Source: a virus. From it: a stretch of 26,301 nt of DNA. Below are positions 13,242 through 20,933 of the stretch, piece after piece. The translations under genes and the position numbers were made by a program. The DNA is taken from positions 1-26,301 of the IMG/VR virus record IMGVR_UViG_3300020578_000372; one strand, written 5' to 3'. Each line of letters begins with the position of its first letter. Position 1 is the first letter of the stretch. The notes below the pieces were generated by a model that saw only the letters and a program-made list of their open reading frames with translations, ran no database searches and was not told the origin of the DNA.

Positions 13242-13954
13242 CAGAAGTTGCCGGTGTAGATGTTAAAGCGCGGACGATTGACCATCAGTGCGGCAGGCAT
13301 TGCCATCACATCGCCTGGGAAGTTGATGCGCTTCAGATCGCGCTTACTGTACATCGCAATACGCCGCACTTGATTAGACGGCTCAATGCCGTACTCCGGC
13401 GCCAACTCACAGGCCAAGTTGTAGCGGAACGCCCGCAGATAGCCCGGCGGGAACGCCAACACGGTGTCTAGCGCGGCAGGCTGATTAAGCGGCTGCACCG
13501 ACACAAAGTGGAACTCCAGCACTCGGGTCGGCACCGGATAAATGTAAATCTCAATATCGGGATAGGTCGCGTTGTACCACAGCACCTGCGGGTAGGTAGA
13601 CGTTACCGTCTTGACCGCAATGTTGTTGTACTGCTCTTGGTTAATCATCTTGATGCCATACGACACGTTGGTCGAGGCATCGCGGAAATAGGTGGCGTCA
13701 TCCAATTCAACGGGACGTTGGCCGACGAAATCGCCGGTAGGCCCGAGTGTGCGAATGCGCGTAGAGGGCGGCCAGTTGAATACTTGGTCAATAGTGGAGA
13801 AGACCGACAGTCGCTCGGTACTCCACGAATCAATCATCTGATTGAGCGCTGTCAAGGCATCCTGCGCCATCGCTGCCGAGGGCGCTTCGGCTTCCGCTAG
13901 GACACCGATCAAACGCAGCGCACCGTTGATCTGGTCGAGAGCGGTGGTAGCCAT
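13241..13954 (-). CDS. gp4-like head-completion (tail accessory) protein
   Basis: This 237-aa protein belongs to the P22 gp4-like packaged-DNA stabilisation/tail accessory family. It has an N-terminal helical bundle (LDQINGALRLIGVLAEAE, then AQDALTALNQMIDSWS, residues 6-46), the strand YTWPP-like FNWPPSTRIRTLGPTGDF, and the C-terminal block FPPGYLRAFRYNLACELAPEYG (about 168-189). gp4 docks under the portal and connects it to gp10. An excellent AAGGAG lies eight bases before the ATG, merging with the upstream stop. It is longer than P22 gp4 (166 aa) but typical for environmental relatives. Confidence 0.88.
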   Translation of the reverse strand: MATTALDQINGALRLIGVLAEAEAPSAAMAQDALTALNQMIDSWSTERLSVFSTIDQVFNWPPSTRIRTLGPTGDFVGQRPVELDDATYFRDASTNVSYGIKMINQEQYNNIAVKTVTSTYPQVLWYNATYPDIEIYIYPVPTRVLEFHFVSVQPLNQPAALDTVLAFPPGYLRAFRYNLACELAPEYGIEPSNQVRRIAMYSKRDLKRINFPGDVMAMPAALMVNRPRFNIYTGNF

Positions 13955-13957
13955 TAT

Positions 13958-14161
13958 TTACTCCTTACGGCGACGACGCGCCCGCAATGCGTTGCCAGAA
14001 GTCTCCGACGCCAACATTTCTGCTGACGCCGGAGATTCTGAATCATCCGGGTTAGAAGGGTCAAACTCTTCCCACCCGTGCTGTATATCTTCCTGAACCT
14101 CTAGCCAAGAAATAGCGACTTTCTCGCCATGCCTCGGATGTCTCAGGTAGATATTCGCCAT
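13958..14161 (-). CDS. Small charged conserved virion-region protein
   Basis: This 67-aa protein has an N-terminal IYLRHPRHGEKVAISWLEVQED, a central acidic/Pro/Ser stretch and an Arg-rich tail (ALRARRRRKE). It lies just upstream of gp4-like, where small hypothetical proteins are often found in this phage group. There is no good Shine-Dalgarno; the start lies in an AT-rich near-palindrome (14161-14176), so translation may depend on the upstream gene. Function unknown; a capsid-associated or DNA-binding role fits the charge but is speculative. Confidence 0.62.
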   Translation of the reverse strand: MANIYLRHPRHGEKVAISWLEVQEDIQHGWEEFDPSNPDDSESPASAEMLASETSGNALRARRRRKE

Positions 14162-14166
14162 ATTAA

Positions 14167-14565
14167 TTAACTAATACGATAGCAAGTCCACGAACCGTCG
14201 CCCGTCTTGCGAGCGCGGAAGTGACCCGATGTACCAGCAGAGACAGCGCCCGCACCCACAAGGGTCCAGCCTGTGCCCACCGCTACCGTAATCGCATCCG
14301 CACCTGCGTCGATGTTAACGACGAAGAAATCAAACGCCGCATCCACTTTTGAGGCAGACGAAACGTAGGCTTCAAGGTCAGAAACAGTCGGCAGGGTGAG
14401 ATTGCCCGCAGTTCCATTGAACGTGAAAAGGCCATTTGACAACTGAGCCGCCGTGGCGGTAGTAGCCGCCGTTAGCGCAGTCGGCGCACCCTGTGCAAAA
14501 AGCAGAGCCTCGCCAACATTACCGTCGTTAAATTGATAACCGCCAGAGCCATTAGGAAGAGCCAT
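14167..14565 (-). CDS. Small capsid-region virion-type protein (132 aa)
   Basis: This 132-aa protein starts ALPNGSGGYQFNDGNVGEAL and has a beta-rich body (LTLPTVSDLEAYV, AFDFFVVNIDAGADAITVAVGTGWTLVG) ending SGHFRARKTGDGSWTCYRI. Proteins of this pattern are common directly after coat genes in environmental podoviruses and may decorate the head, but the role is not established. AGAGGT lies about eight bases before the ATG. Confidence 0.7.
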   Translation of the reverse strand: MALPNGSGGYQFNDGNVGEALLFAQGAPTALTAATTATAAQLSNGLFTFNGTAGNLTLPTVSDLEAYVSSASKVDAAFDFFVVNIDAGADAITVAVGTGWTLVGAGAVSAGTSGHFRARKTGDGSWTCYRIS

Positions 14566-14578
14566 GTCTAATTACCTC

Positions 14579-14893
14579 TTAAATAATGCCATCGGTGATA
14601 GTCCGATCCGGGCGGCTTACGAGGATTTTGTAGACCTCGTTTGCCGTCGGAGTAATTGGACTAGCCGTGAAGTTTCCAAACGTGATTGCCAGCGTATCTG
14701 CTGCTGAGACACGGCAGCCAACAATACCGAGGCCCGCTTGAGCGCTCGGCTTGTTGACGGCAACGTGGTCTTCTGCCTGCAAGCCCGTGACCGTAAACGT
14801 CTGCTCGGCAGACGTATACGCGGACACGGCAGAAGGCGACAGCGTAACGCTGATAACCGACTGCTTGGGGAGATTGCCAATGACGTAACTCAT
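14579..14893 (-). CDS. Small beta-rich virion-type protein after coat (104 aa)
   Basis: This 104-aa protein is beta-rich (SVISVTLSPSAV, TFTVTGLQAEDHVAVNKP, DTLAITFGNFTASPITP, YKILVSRP), resembling small capsid decoration or Ig-like phage proteins. It starts four bases after the coat stop. No family is recognised with confidence; head decoration is the most economical guess from position and fold type. Confidence 0.65.
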   Translation of the reverse strand: MSYVIGNLPKQSVISVTLSPSAVSAYTSAEQTFTVTGLQAEDHVAVNKPSAQAGLGIVGCRVSAADTLAITFGNFTASPITPTANEVYKILVSRPDRTITDGII

Positions 14894-14897
14894 GGCA

Positions 14898-16100
14898 TTA
14901 ACCCCAGAGACGGACGGCCATCTGCGGACGGATTACGTTGTAACCGTACAGAACGTCAATACGGCACGGCATACGGTCGTTGTTGATGTCGTACTGACGA
15001 ACAACGCGCATGGAGATGCCGTTGTGAACCTGGCGCGAAGCCATGTCAACGCCCTGCGGCATGAGGAGGTCTGCCGTGGCGAAAGCAATCGCATCGCGGT
15101 GGTACACAAGGTTCTGCGGGTATTGCGTGGACGCACCACCAAGGAACGTCACCGTCGCACCAGACTGCGGGAACGAATCCACGGTAGCAAGGGCGTTCGA
15201 CGAGGTGTAGATCGCCGGAGAGACGTTCACCGTGTATGCGCCAGCCACAGCCGTTGCATCGGCGGTCGCCACGAACTGCTGAAGCGAGCCGGTGGACTCA
15301 CGGGTCTGCGGATTGACCGCAAACACGCTGCCAACGGTAAACACATCGCCCTTCTTGATCGTCTGCGTGCCAGTGCCGGTGATGGCAATGGACGAGGTGC
15401 CCTGAGTGGAGATGGTGGTGGTTACGGTGTGTGCGCCAGTGCGGGTGCCAGTCATGAACTGCTTGATCGACTGCGACATATTGAGTTCGTTGAACCCAAG
15501 GATGCCCTCGCCGAACATACCGTTCTTGAACTGCGCCGAGATGGTGCTGACCGGATTAAAGAGACCCTTCATGCCCTCGATGAGCGCGGCATTGGCAGCC
15601 GGGTTCACGGTGACATAACGCGGCTGCATCACAGCGGCGGCTTCGTTGAGCTTCTGCTGTGCGGCGAGCAGAACCTGAGTGCTGCTCGGCGTGGTGCCGG
15701 GGGTGCCGACCGACTGGAAGATGCTGTTGAAGCTATTGGCAACGTCCGCGTCAATCGAGGCCGCAAGCTGCGAGATACGCGGCTTGAGAACACGCTCGGC
15801 GAAGTCGTCCAACTGCATCGTCATTTCGGCAGTCGTGAAGTTCACGCCGATGTGCTTCTGCGAAGCAACGGTCAGCGTGGTGAACTGCTCGTTGTCGTCC
15901 TGCACTTGCAGGGCGGCACCGTCAGTCACAAGGGCGCGATCTGGCAGACGGATACGCAGGGTGGTGCCGATCTTGGCGCCTTCCACAGCGTAGCTGTTGT
16001 CGTACTGGCGGTTGACATTACGGGTGATGACAAGGTTGTTCTCAAGGATTTCGAGAGCCTTCCTCGTAATCATGTCGATAGTAAGAAGTGTATTAGCCAC
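14898..16100 (-). CDS. Major capsid (coat) protein, P22 gp5-like
   Basis: This 400-aa protein matches the P22 coat family (430 aa in P22), an HK97-fold capsid protein. Diagnostic parts are the N-terminal LENNLVITRNVNRQYDNSYA (residues 18-37), VEGAKIGTTLRIRLP (38-52), QKHIGVNFTTAEMTMQLDDF (80-99) and AASIDADVANSF (113-124); the C-terminus has YNVIRPQMAVRLWG. It forms the icosahedral shell on the scaffold. The start is GTG at 16100 with AGGAG seven bases upstream. It follows the scaffold gene as in P22. Confidence 0.95.
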   Translation of the reverse strand: MANTLLTIDMITRKALEILENNLVITRNVNRQYDNSYAVEGAKIGTTLRIRLPDRALVTDGAALQVQDDNEQFTTLTVASQKHIGVNFTTAEMTMQLDDFAERVLKPRISQLAASIDADVANSFNSIFQSVGTPGTTPSSTQVLLAAQQKLNEAAAVMQPRYVTVNPAANAALIEGMKGLFNPVSTISAQFKNGMFGEGILGFNELNMSQSIKQFMTGTRTGAHTVTTTISTQGTSSIAITGTGTQTIKKGDVFTVGSVFAVNPQTRESTGSLQQFVATADATAVAGAYTVNVSPAIYTSSNALATVDSFPQSGATVTFLGGASTQYPQNLVYHRDAIAFATADLLMPQGVDMASRQVHNGISMRVVRQYDINNDRMPCRIDVLYGYNVIRPQMAVRLWG

Positions 16101-16121
16101 GGAATTACTCCTGAAAAATGG

Positions 16122-16904
16122 TTAACGTCTCTGCATCGCTTCCCACTGCTTGATCTGGCGACGACGTTCGGCCTCAATCCATTCCGACGTACTCATGGCC
16201 GTTACCGACCGTGGGTCCGTCGTCTCGTAGGTGCCGTTCGCCGTGCCTCTCGCCGTGACCGGCTTCAGCGGGGGCGGTGCGCTGGTTGTCTTTTTGACCG
16301 GCGGATTGTCAGCCAATTTGGCCTCGATCCTGCCAATCTCTTTAGCCTGAAGGTAGGGCGACAGGCGGGAAATACGGTCAGCCTCTCGGGGGTTAGAGCC
16401 TAAGTAGTACGCTACGTCTGGCCCAATATCCGATGCCTGAATCGTCTGCGCCATCACGGTCGTAATTGGCAGGCTCTGGTTGTACGCGACTTGCTCGAAG
16501 TCATCGTACCGATCCCGCGCCGCCTCTTCGCGTTCGTGATAGGCGCTCAAGAATTCGTGCTGCTGGCGCTCGGCTTCCCGCTTGGCAAGGAGTTCTTCGG
16601 CCTTACGAACCGCTAGGGCTTCCGCATAGGCGTCAGGGTCTACTTCCTTATCCGGCAGGGCTTCCGATGCCGACCTTTCAGTCGGTGCCTTCAGCGCTTG
16701 CTCTCGTTCCCACTTGCGACGTTCCCGTGCAAGCCTCTTGCCGACCATCGCGTCCAACTCTTCTTGAGTGAACGTCTTGGCAGGCTTTTCCTCCGGCGGT
16801 GCCGCCTCTTGGGCAGCGACTTCGGGTTGCGGGGTCGCCGTGACCTCCGCTTCCGGCGCGGGTACTTCCGCTACTTGTTCAACCAACTGATTTTCGTCAG
16901 CCAT
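16122..16904 (-). CDS. Capsid scaffolding protein, P22 gp8-like
   Basis: This 260-aa protein has the composition and layout of podovirus scaffolds: an acidic, Pro/Ala-rich flexible N-terminus (to about residue 45), long charged helices (EELDAMVGKRLARERRKWERE about 48-68; AVRKAEELLAKREAERQQHE about 97-116), a middle region and a basic C-terminal helix SEWIEAERRRQIKQWEAMQR that would bind coat protein. It lies immediately before coat in the transcript. AAGGA lies just before the ATG, inside a predicted hairpin. It would leave the procapsid before or during DNA packaging. Confidence 0.88.
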   Translation of the reverse strand: MADENQLVEQVAEVPAPEAEVTATPQPEVAAQEAAPPEEKPAKTFTQEELDAMVGKRLARERRKWEREQALKAPTERSASEALPDKEVDPDAYAEALAVRKAEELLAKREAERQQHEFLSAYHEREEAARDRYDDFEQVAYNQSLPITTVMAQTIQASDIGPDVAYYLGSNPREADRISRLSPYLQAKEIGRIEAKLADNPPVKKTTSAPPPLKPVTARGTANGTYETTDPRSVTAMSTSEWIEAERRRQIKQWEAMQRR

Positions 16905-16908
16905 TTGT

Positions 16909-16940
16909 GTTCCTTGTGGAACCCTGGTCGTCCGGACCAG
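16909..16940 (-). promoter_or_regulatory. Two hairpins in the scaffold leader, one overlapping the ribosome-binding site
   Basis: On the minus-strand RNA, CTGGTC...GACCAG (16940-16935 with 16929-16924) forms a 6-bp stem, followed directly by GTTCC-ACAA-GGAAC (16922-16909). The second hairpin's loop and 3' arm contain AAGGA, the Shine-Dalgarno of the scaffold gene four bases on. Folding would mask it. P22 scaffold synthesis is known to be autoregulated after transcription; whether that applies here is inference. Confidence 0.5.
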
Positions 16941-16949
16941 TACGGTAAA

Positions 16950-16978
16950 ACTTTACTGTGGCGCGAAAGAAACATCAA
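16950..16978 (-). promoter_or_regulatory. Possible internal promoter before scaffold and coat
   Basis: Minus-strand TTGATG (16978-16973), a 17-bp spacer and TAAAGT (16955-16950) each match sigma-70 consensus at four of six bases. It lies in the 70-bp gap before scaffold, the largest gene-free gap in the late operon. A transcript from here would start near 16943 and carry both leader hairpins. Weak evidence on its own. Confidence 0.35.
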
Positions 16979-17286
16979 CTCCAAGGCGTGCCCATTGGCA
17001 CTGCGCTTGGCTTTTTGCCGTCTTTTTCAAGGATGGCAAGTTTGCGCTCAAGTTCGATAGCTTCGCGGGCAGCGCGGCCTTCAACGGCAGATTTATCTAC
17101 CGCTGCCCACACCCAACCCAAAACCTTGTCTTCGGTCAGATCAGCGAACGGGGTAAAACTGCCGCTTGGCGGGGCCAACTCCACAACGTCTTTCAGGACG
17201 CCAACTTGGTAGTTCACGCGCACGACAACGTCGCTATGTCCGTAGGCGTTGGGATACACCTGAAGATTGGTAATCTTCCAGTTCAT
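16975..17286 (-). CDS. DUF7936-type phage protein
   Basis: This 103-aa protein starts MNWKITNLQVYPNAYGHSDVV and continues with a beta sandwich-like half, then FTPFADLTEDKVLGWVWAAV and a helical tail ending PSAVPMGTPWS. This order (NWKI..L.VYP, F.P...LTE..VLGWV) fits the DUF7936 family of small phage proteins from aquatic phages. Function is unknown. The ATG at 17286 overlaps the upstream stop (ATGA); 15 further codons upstream would be open but lack a start signal. Confidence 0.76.
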   Translation of the reverse strand: MNWKITNLQVYPNAYGHSDVVVRVNYQVGVLKDVVELAPPSGSFTPFADLTEDKVLGWVWAAVDKSAVEGRAAREAIELERKLAILEKDGKKPSAVPMGTPWS

Positions 17287-17651
17287 GCTGCGCGCTCCAC
17301 TTCTTTCCACGACTGTGCGGCCTCGTCCCAACTATACATCTTCCCATCGCTCGGCATTGGCACTGGAGCGACCCACTGCGCGGTCGCATTATTAAGCACC
17401 CAGGACGGGTACGGTTGCGGCGGTACAAAGGCATCAATCGCCGCATCGTAGCGGTAACCGATACCCGCATAATTTTTGCGAATATTGGCGTTGTAGCTCG
17501 TCTGCTTCCAGTTCCCACCGAGTAGGTTCTGGCAGAACGCGACGCCGATGCTCTCAGTCTCGTTGCCGTTAGCGTCTGCCGTATCCTTGTTGGCGACAAC
17601 GATGACGCGCTGCACCACGCTGTTTGAATCAATCTCTGCGAAATGAGCCAT
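17283..17651 (-). CDS. Conserved aquatic-phage protein (MAHFAEID type)
   Basis: This 122-aa protein begins AHFAEIDSNSVVQRVIVVAN and contains ESIGVAFCQNLLGGNWKQTSYN, RKNYAGIGYRYD, AFVPPQPYPSWVLN and SWDEAAQSWKEVE. This pattern recurs in cyanophages and other marine or freshwater phages, usually near tail genes, with no assigned function. The ATG at 17651 lies one base after the oxygenase's stop; the frame is open 15 codons further upstream but inside that gene. A virion or tail-assembly association is inferred from neighbours. Confidence 0.8.
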   Translation of the reverse strand: MAHFAEIDSNSVVQRVIVVANKDTADANGNETESIGVAFCQNLLGGNWKQTSYNANIRKNYAGIGYRYDAAIDAFVPPQPYPSWVLNNATAQWVAPVPMPSDGKMYSWDEAAQSWKEVERAA

Positions 17652-17652
17652 A

Positions 17653-18252
17653 TCAGTTCTCCAAATGCAAAGCGGTGAGACTTTCTTCCTCACCAACGTA
17701 ACCGACCGGGAAAGTGTTGAACGAAAGCGATACCCGCTCCTGCTGCACGGATTCCACCATGTGCGTCAAGTGCGAGGGGAAAATCATCAGATCGCCTGCG
17801 CCGACCTCGAACCACCACGACTCGCTGTTGTGCAGGTTCCAATTATCAGTCGGCAGGCTGATCTGTTTGTAGCCGTCGCGGTAAAAATAAATCTTGTCGC
17901 GCTCGCGTGCGGCCTTCATGTAGAGAACGCCGCTGATGAAACTGTTGGGATGCGCGTGCTTGTGGTGCCATTCACCGGGCTTGCAGTAGTTGAGCCACGA
18001 CTGCGTGATGCGTAGGCCGACCTCGTTCTTCGGCGCGTAGATACTTCGTAGATACTCGCCCAGACTAGCCTCTACGAATGCCTTGAGGTTTGCCATCGTG
18101 TCATGGCGCAGCACATAGCGGTCGTTGCTCGTCGTGTTGCCTTGGTTCTTGTGCGTCTCTTGCGAGTCCACAAAGGCGCTCTCCTCGGCGGTGTAGTCCC
18201 GTCCGAGTTCAAACTTAGCCACCGCCGTCGGAAAGATGCTGTAGAGATTCAC
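17653..18252 (-). CDS. 2OG-Fe(II) oxygenase (PF13759-like)
   Basis: This 199-aa protein fits the 2OG-Fe(II) oxygenase family common in aquatic phages. The iron ligands lie in EWHHKHAHPNSFISGVLYM (His97/His99/His101 region), the distal His in FPSHLTHMV (His164), and Arg173 in RVSLSFNTF would bind 2-oxoglutarate. The reaction couples 2-oxoglutarate decarboxylation to substrate hydroxylation; the substrate is unknown. The start is GTG at 18252, overlapping the upstream stop (GTGA). Placement between adhesin genes and scaffold raises the possibility that a virion or cell-surface component is modified; that is inference. Confidence 0.86.
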   Translation of the reverse strand: MNLYSIFPTAVAKFELGRDYTAEESAFVDSQETHKNQGNTTSNDRYVLRHDTMANLKAFVEASLGEYLRSIYAPKNEVGLRITQSWLNYCKPGEWHHKHAHPNSFISGVLYMKAARERDKIYFYRDGYKQISLPTDNWNLHNSESWWFEVGAGDLMIFPSHLTHMVESVQQERVSLSFNTFPVGYVGEEESLTALHLEN

Positions 18253-18497
18253 GCGACCGCCTTTTCTATTTGGGCAACGTACTCGTCAAACGCTTTCTGC
18301 TGCTCTGGGAGCAGGATCGTCGGCACCGCGTCTTCAAGTTCCTTGATCTTTTCAATCGTGAACATGATCTCGTCCCACGACGGTTTTGGCCTTGGGTCTT
18401 CCCAGCGCGTGATTTCGCGGTTGCTGATTTCCCACTTGGCACCGGGACGCAAGAGATGCATCGCGGTATCTATGCCCATTAACTGATAGGTTTTCAT
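18249..18497 (-). CDS. Small protein, possible tail-fibre assembly factor
   Basis: This 82-aa protein (YQLMGIDTAMHLLRPGAKWEISN, then ITRWEDPRPKPSWDEI and a helical C-terminus) resembles small proteins that follow tail-fibre genes in aquatic phages, with the 'LRPGA-W...P.P..E' pattern seen in XkdW-like/fibre-assembly proteins. It overlaps the giant Gly-rich gene (ATGA), as a dedicated chaperone would. Resemblance is modest, so the functional call is tentative. Confidence 0.6.
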   Translation of the reverse strand: MKTYQLMGIDTAMHLLRPGAKWEISNREITRWEDPRPKPSWDEIMFTIEKIKELEDAVPTILLPEQQKAFDEYVAQIEKAVA

Positions 18498-20929
18498 GTG
18501 AAGTTGACCTTGAGAATTACGATGCCGGAGCCGCCTGCTGCGCCTGTTATATCACTGGGATAATTGCTACCATTTGAGCCACCGCCACCGCCACCTGTAT
18601 TAGCAGTTCCTGCAACTTGCACATTGCCGGGAGCGGGATTAAATGCGCCTTGACCTCCACCGCCTGTGCCGCCCGTAGGAATATTAGTTCCTCCTGTACC
18701 GCCGCCACCGCCGCCTGCATAAGTTACAGATGACCCAGAAATAGACGATGCTGTACCGTTACCGCCTGTGCCGTTAAAGGGCGATACATTTCCCGGCCCT
18801 CCTGCTGCGCTTGCGCCTCCTCCTCCTCCAGAGCGATAAGGTATATTGCCATCAAGTTGCCCACTACCACCGTTTGATCCCTGTGCAGGAGTTACAGAAG
18901 GTGTATTACCGTTTCCTGCACCAAACCCCGCAGGAACCGCTGCTGATCCGCCGCCACCAGAACCACCATTTCCTCCTGCACTATTAGAGCCGCCTCTTCC
19001 TCCTCCCGTGCTGGTAATGGTGCTAAATATGGAATCGCTGCCTTGCGTATTTGCGCTGCCGCCACCTCCGACAGTAATCGCGTAATCGGTTCCTGCCGTA
19101 ACGGATAAACCCGTGCCAGTTCTAAATCCACCTGCGCCACCGCCACCGCCGTTAGAAGTGCCAAAAACATATGTACCACCCCCACCACCACCGGCCACCA
19201 CCAAATAGTCAACGCTCACCGCGCCAGCAGGTGCGACCCACTTCTGCGTGGACTTGAAGGTGAAGATCGTGGCAGAGCCGATGTTGTACTTGAGGATGAC
19301 GATGCCGGAGCCGCCTGCACCACCAGCAAAAGAAGTTGGGTTATATCCGCCGCCACCAGCGCCACCGCCTGTGTTTACTGTGCCACTTGAGCCAACTGCT
19401 GCGTTTTGCCCATTACCGCCACCACCTGAACCGCCTGTTCCAGCCGTACCTACTGGAGTTCCACCACCGAGACCAGCACAACCACCACCACCGCCACCTG
19501 CGTAAGTGACGGACGCACCCGAAATAGAAGATGCGGTTCCATCACCTCCCGACCCTGCGGTATTTGTTCCGGCATTACCATTACCACCTGTTGCACTTGC
19601 ACCGCCACCACCACCCGCAACGGCTGATGATCCCCCTGGTTGATTTGGAGCATTACCCCCGCTACTTCCTTGTGAAGGGCTTACAGACGGCGTGTTTCCA
19701 GCGCCACCCGTGCCTCCGGTTCCTCCTGAACCAGTACCGCCGCCACCGCCAGAACCACCTGCACCACCATTGGTGTAATAAGCCCCGCCACCGCCGCCGC
19801 CAGCGGAAGTAATTGTGCTAAATACAGAATTAGACCCAGAAGTACCTACTGCTTGAGTTGTTCCGCCAGCACCACCAGCGCCGATTGTGACGGTGTAATC
19901 GGTTCCGGCGGTTACAGACAGCCCAGTACCTGTTCGGAAACCTCCGGCTCCGCCGCCACCTCCAGCAAGAAAACCACCCCCGCCACCACCGGCCACCACA
20001 AGGTACTCAACCTCGGTGACACCCGCAGGGGCAGTCCATGTGCCGGAGGCGAGGAAGGTTGCGACAACAGACTGGACGGGTACTTGGTATTTCAGAATGA
20101 CGATGCCGGAGCCGCCAGAGCCGTTGAGCGACGGAATGTTATATCCACCGCCACCGCCGCCTGTGTTGGCCGCTCCAGCAGTTCCCGGATTTGGATTGCT
20201 GTAGCCACCGCTACCGCCGCCGCCCGTGCCGCCGGGAGTGAGCGCAGAGCCGCCATTGCTCATGCCGCCGCCACCACCGGCATACGTTACCGATCCGCCA
20301 GAGATTGACGAGGCTGTCCCGTTACCGCCCGCGCCGCCTAACCCAGCAGACGGGCCAGCAGCATTAGCGCCCACAGCCGATGCACCGCCACCACCGCCGC
20401 CTTTGGTGTAGGTTGCTTGGTCTGATATTGACTTGCCGCCGTTATTACCTTGAGACGGGCTGACTGACGGCGTATTGCCAGCGCCGCCGGGAGCGCCAGC
20501 AGTTACTGCACCGCCGCCACCGCCGCCGGAGCCACCGGCCCTGCCATCATGCACGTTTGGATTGCCCGACCCGACAGGTTGCTGCCCGCCTGCGCCGCCG
20601 CCGCCTGCGCTAGTGATGGTGCTAAAAACTGAATTTGAGCCGTCCGTACCGCGTGAGGTGCCGTCGTCGTGCTTTCCTGCCGCGCCGCCGCCGCCAACCG
20701 TTACCGTGTAATTAGTGCCGGCAGTTACGGATAAGCCTGTGCCTGTTCGGAATCCGCCTGCTCCACCGCCACCAGAACATCCCCCACCACCCCCCGCGAC
20801 GACAAGGTATTCCACCTGCGTCACGCCGGTAGGACAAACCCAACTACCGGATGCGGTGAAGATTTTGTATTCGGTGTATGCCGCTGCGCTGACGACTTGG
20901 CCCAGCAGCAGACTCATAATGCCGCTCAT
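18494..20929 (-). CDS. Giant Gly-rich tail adhesin with three tandem modules
   Basis: This 811-aa protein consists of three homologous modules of about 265 residues (roughly 18-283, 284-551 and 552-811). Each starts with a W-containing strand and VEYLVVAGGGGG or VDYLVVAGGGGG, has GGAGGFRTGTGLSVTAGT and YTVTVGGGG-like strands, then SVFSTIT, long poly-Gly loops with GNTPSVSPSQG, GTASSISG and SVTYAGGGGG, and closes with GGSGIVILK. Gly-rich modules of this kind form polyglycine sandwiches at phage adhesin tips. It likely binds a host receptor. It is preceded by a fibre gene, as is the single-module gene at 9360. Start at 20929 or 20917 cannot be separated. Confidence 0.83.
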   Translation of the reverse strand: MSGIMSLLLGQVVSAAAYTEYKIFTASGSWVCPTGVTQVEYLVVAGGGGGCSGGGGAGGFRTGTGLSVTAGTNYTVTVGGGGAAGKHDDGTSRGTDGSNSVFSTITSAGGGGAGGQQPVGSGNPNVHDGRAGGSGGGGGGAVTAGAPGGAGNTPSVSPSQGNNGGKSISDQATYTKGGGGGGASAVGANAAGPSAGLGGAGGNGTASSISGGSVTYAGGGGGMSNGGSALTPGGTGGGGSGGYSNPNPGTAGAANTGGGGGGYNIPSLNGSGGSGIVILKYQVPVQSVVATFLASGTWTAPAGVTEVEYLVVAGGGGGGFLAGGGGGAGGFRTGTGLSVTAGTDYTVTIGAGGAGGTTQAVGTSGSNSVFSTITSAGGGGGGAYYTNGGAGGSGGGGGTGSGGTGGTGGAGNTPSVSPSQGSSGGNAPNQPGGSSAVAGGGGGASATGGNGNAGTNTAGSGGDGTASSISGASVTYAGGGGGGCAGLGGGTPVGTAGTGGSGGGGNGQNAAVGSSGTVNTGGGAGGGGYNPTSFAGGAGGSGIVILKYNIGSATIFTFKSTQKWVAPAGAVSVDYLVVAGGGGGGTYVFGTSNGGGGGAGGFRTGTGLSVTAGTDYAITVGGGGSANTQGSDSIFSTITSTGGGRGGSNSAGGNGGSGGGGSAAVPAGFGAGNGNTPSVTPAQGSNGGSGQLDGNIPYRSGGGGGASAAGGPGNVSPFNGTGGNGTASSISGSSVTYAGGGGGGTGGTNIPTGGTGGGGQGAFNPAPGNVQVAGTANTGGGGGGSNGSNYPSDITGAAGGSGIVILKVNFT
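18519..20880 (-). repeat. Three direct repeats of about 800 bp inside the Gly-rich adhesin gene
   Basis: The three modules are also visible as DNA repeats. For instance ACGATGCCGGAGCCGCC occurs at 18519, 19299 and 20100, marking the end of each module at intervals of 780 and 801 bp. Other shared words mark the start of each module. Spacer loops differ in length and sequence, so the units have diverged but could still recombine. Confidence 0.82.
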
Positions 20930-20933
20930 GGCT

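Noticed and set aside
14161-14176. AT-rich near-palindrome at the start of the 67-aa gene as a regulatory site.
   Set aside because: It is short, imperfect and has no promoter or operator context; it could arise from the abutting stop and start codons.
14892-16403. A 503-codon open frame on the plus strand, opposite coat and scaffold.
   Set aside because: It lies antisense to two clearly recognised genes, has Arg/His/Gly-rich composition without family resemblance, and reflects biased codon use in the real genes.
18494-20929. CRISPR-like short repeats with regular words such as GCCACCGCC.
   Set aside because: They are poly-Gly codons within a coherent open reading frame, with no constant repeat and spacer lengths.
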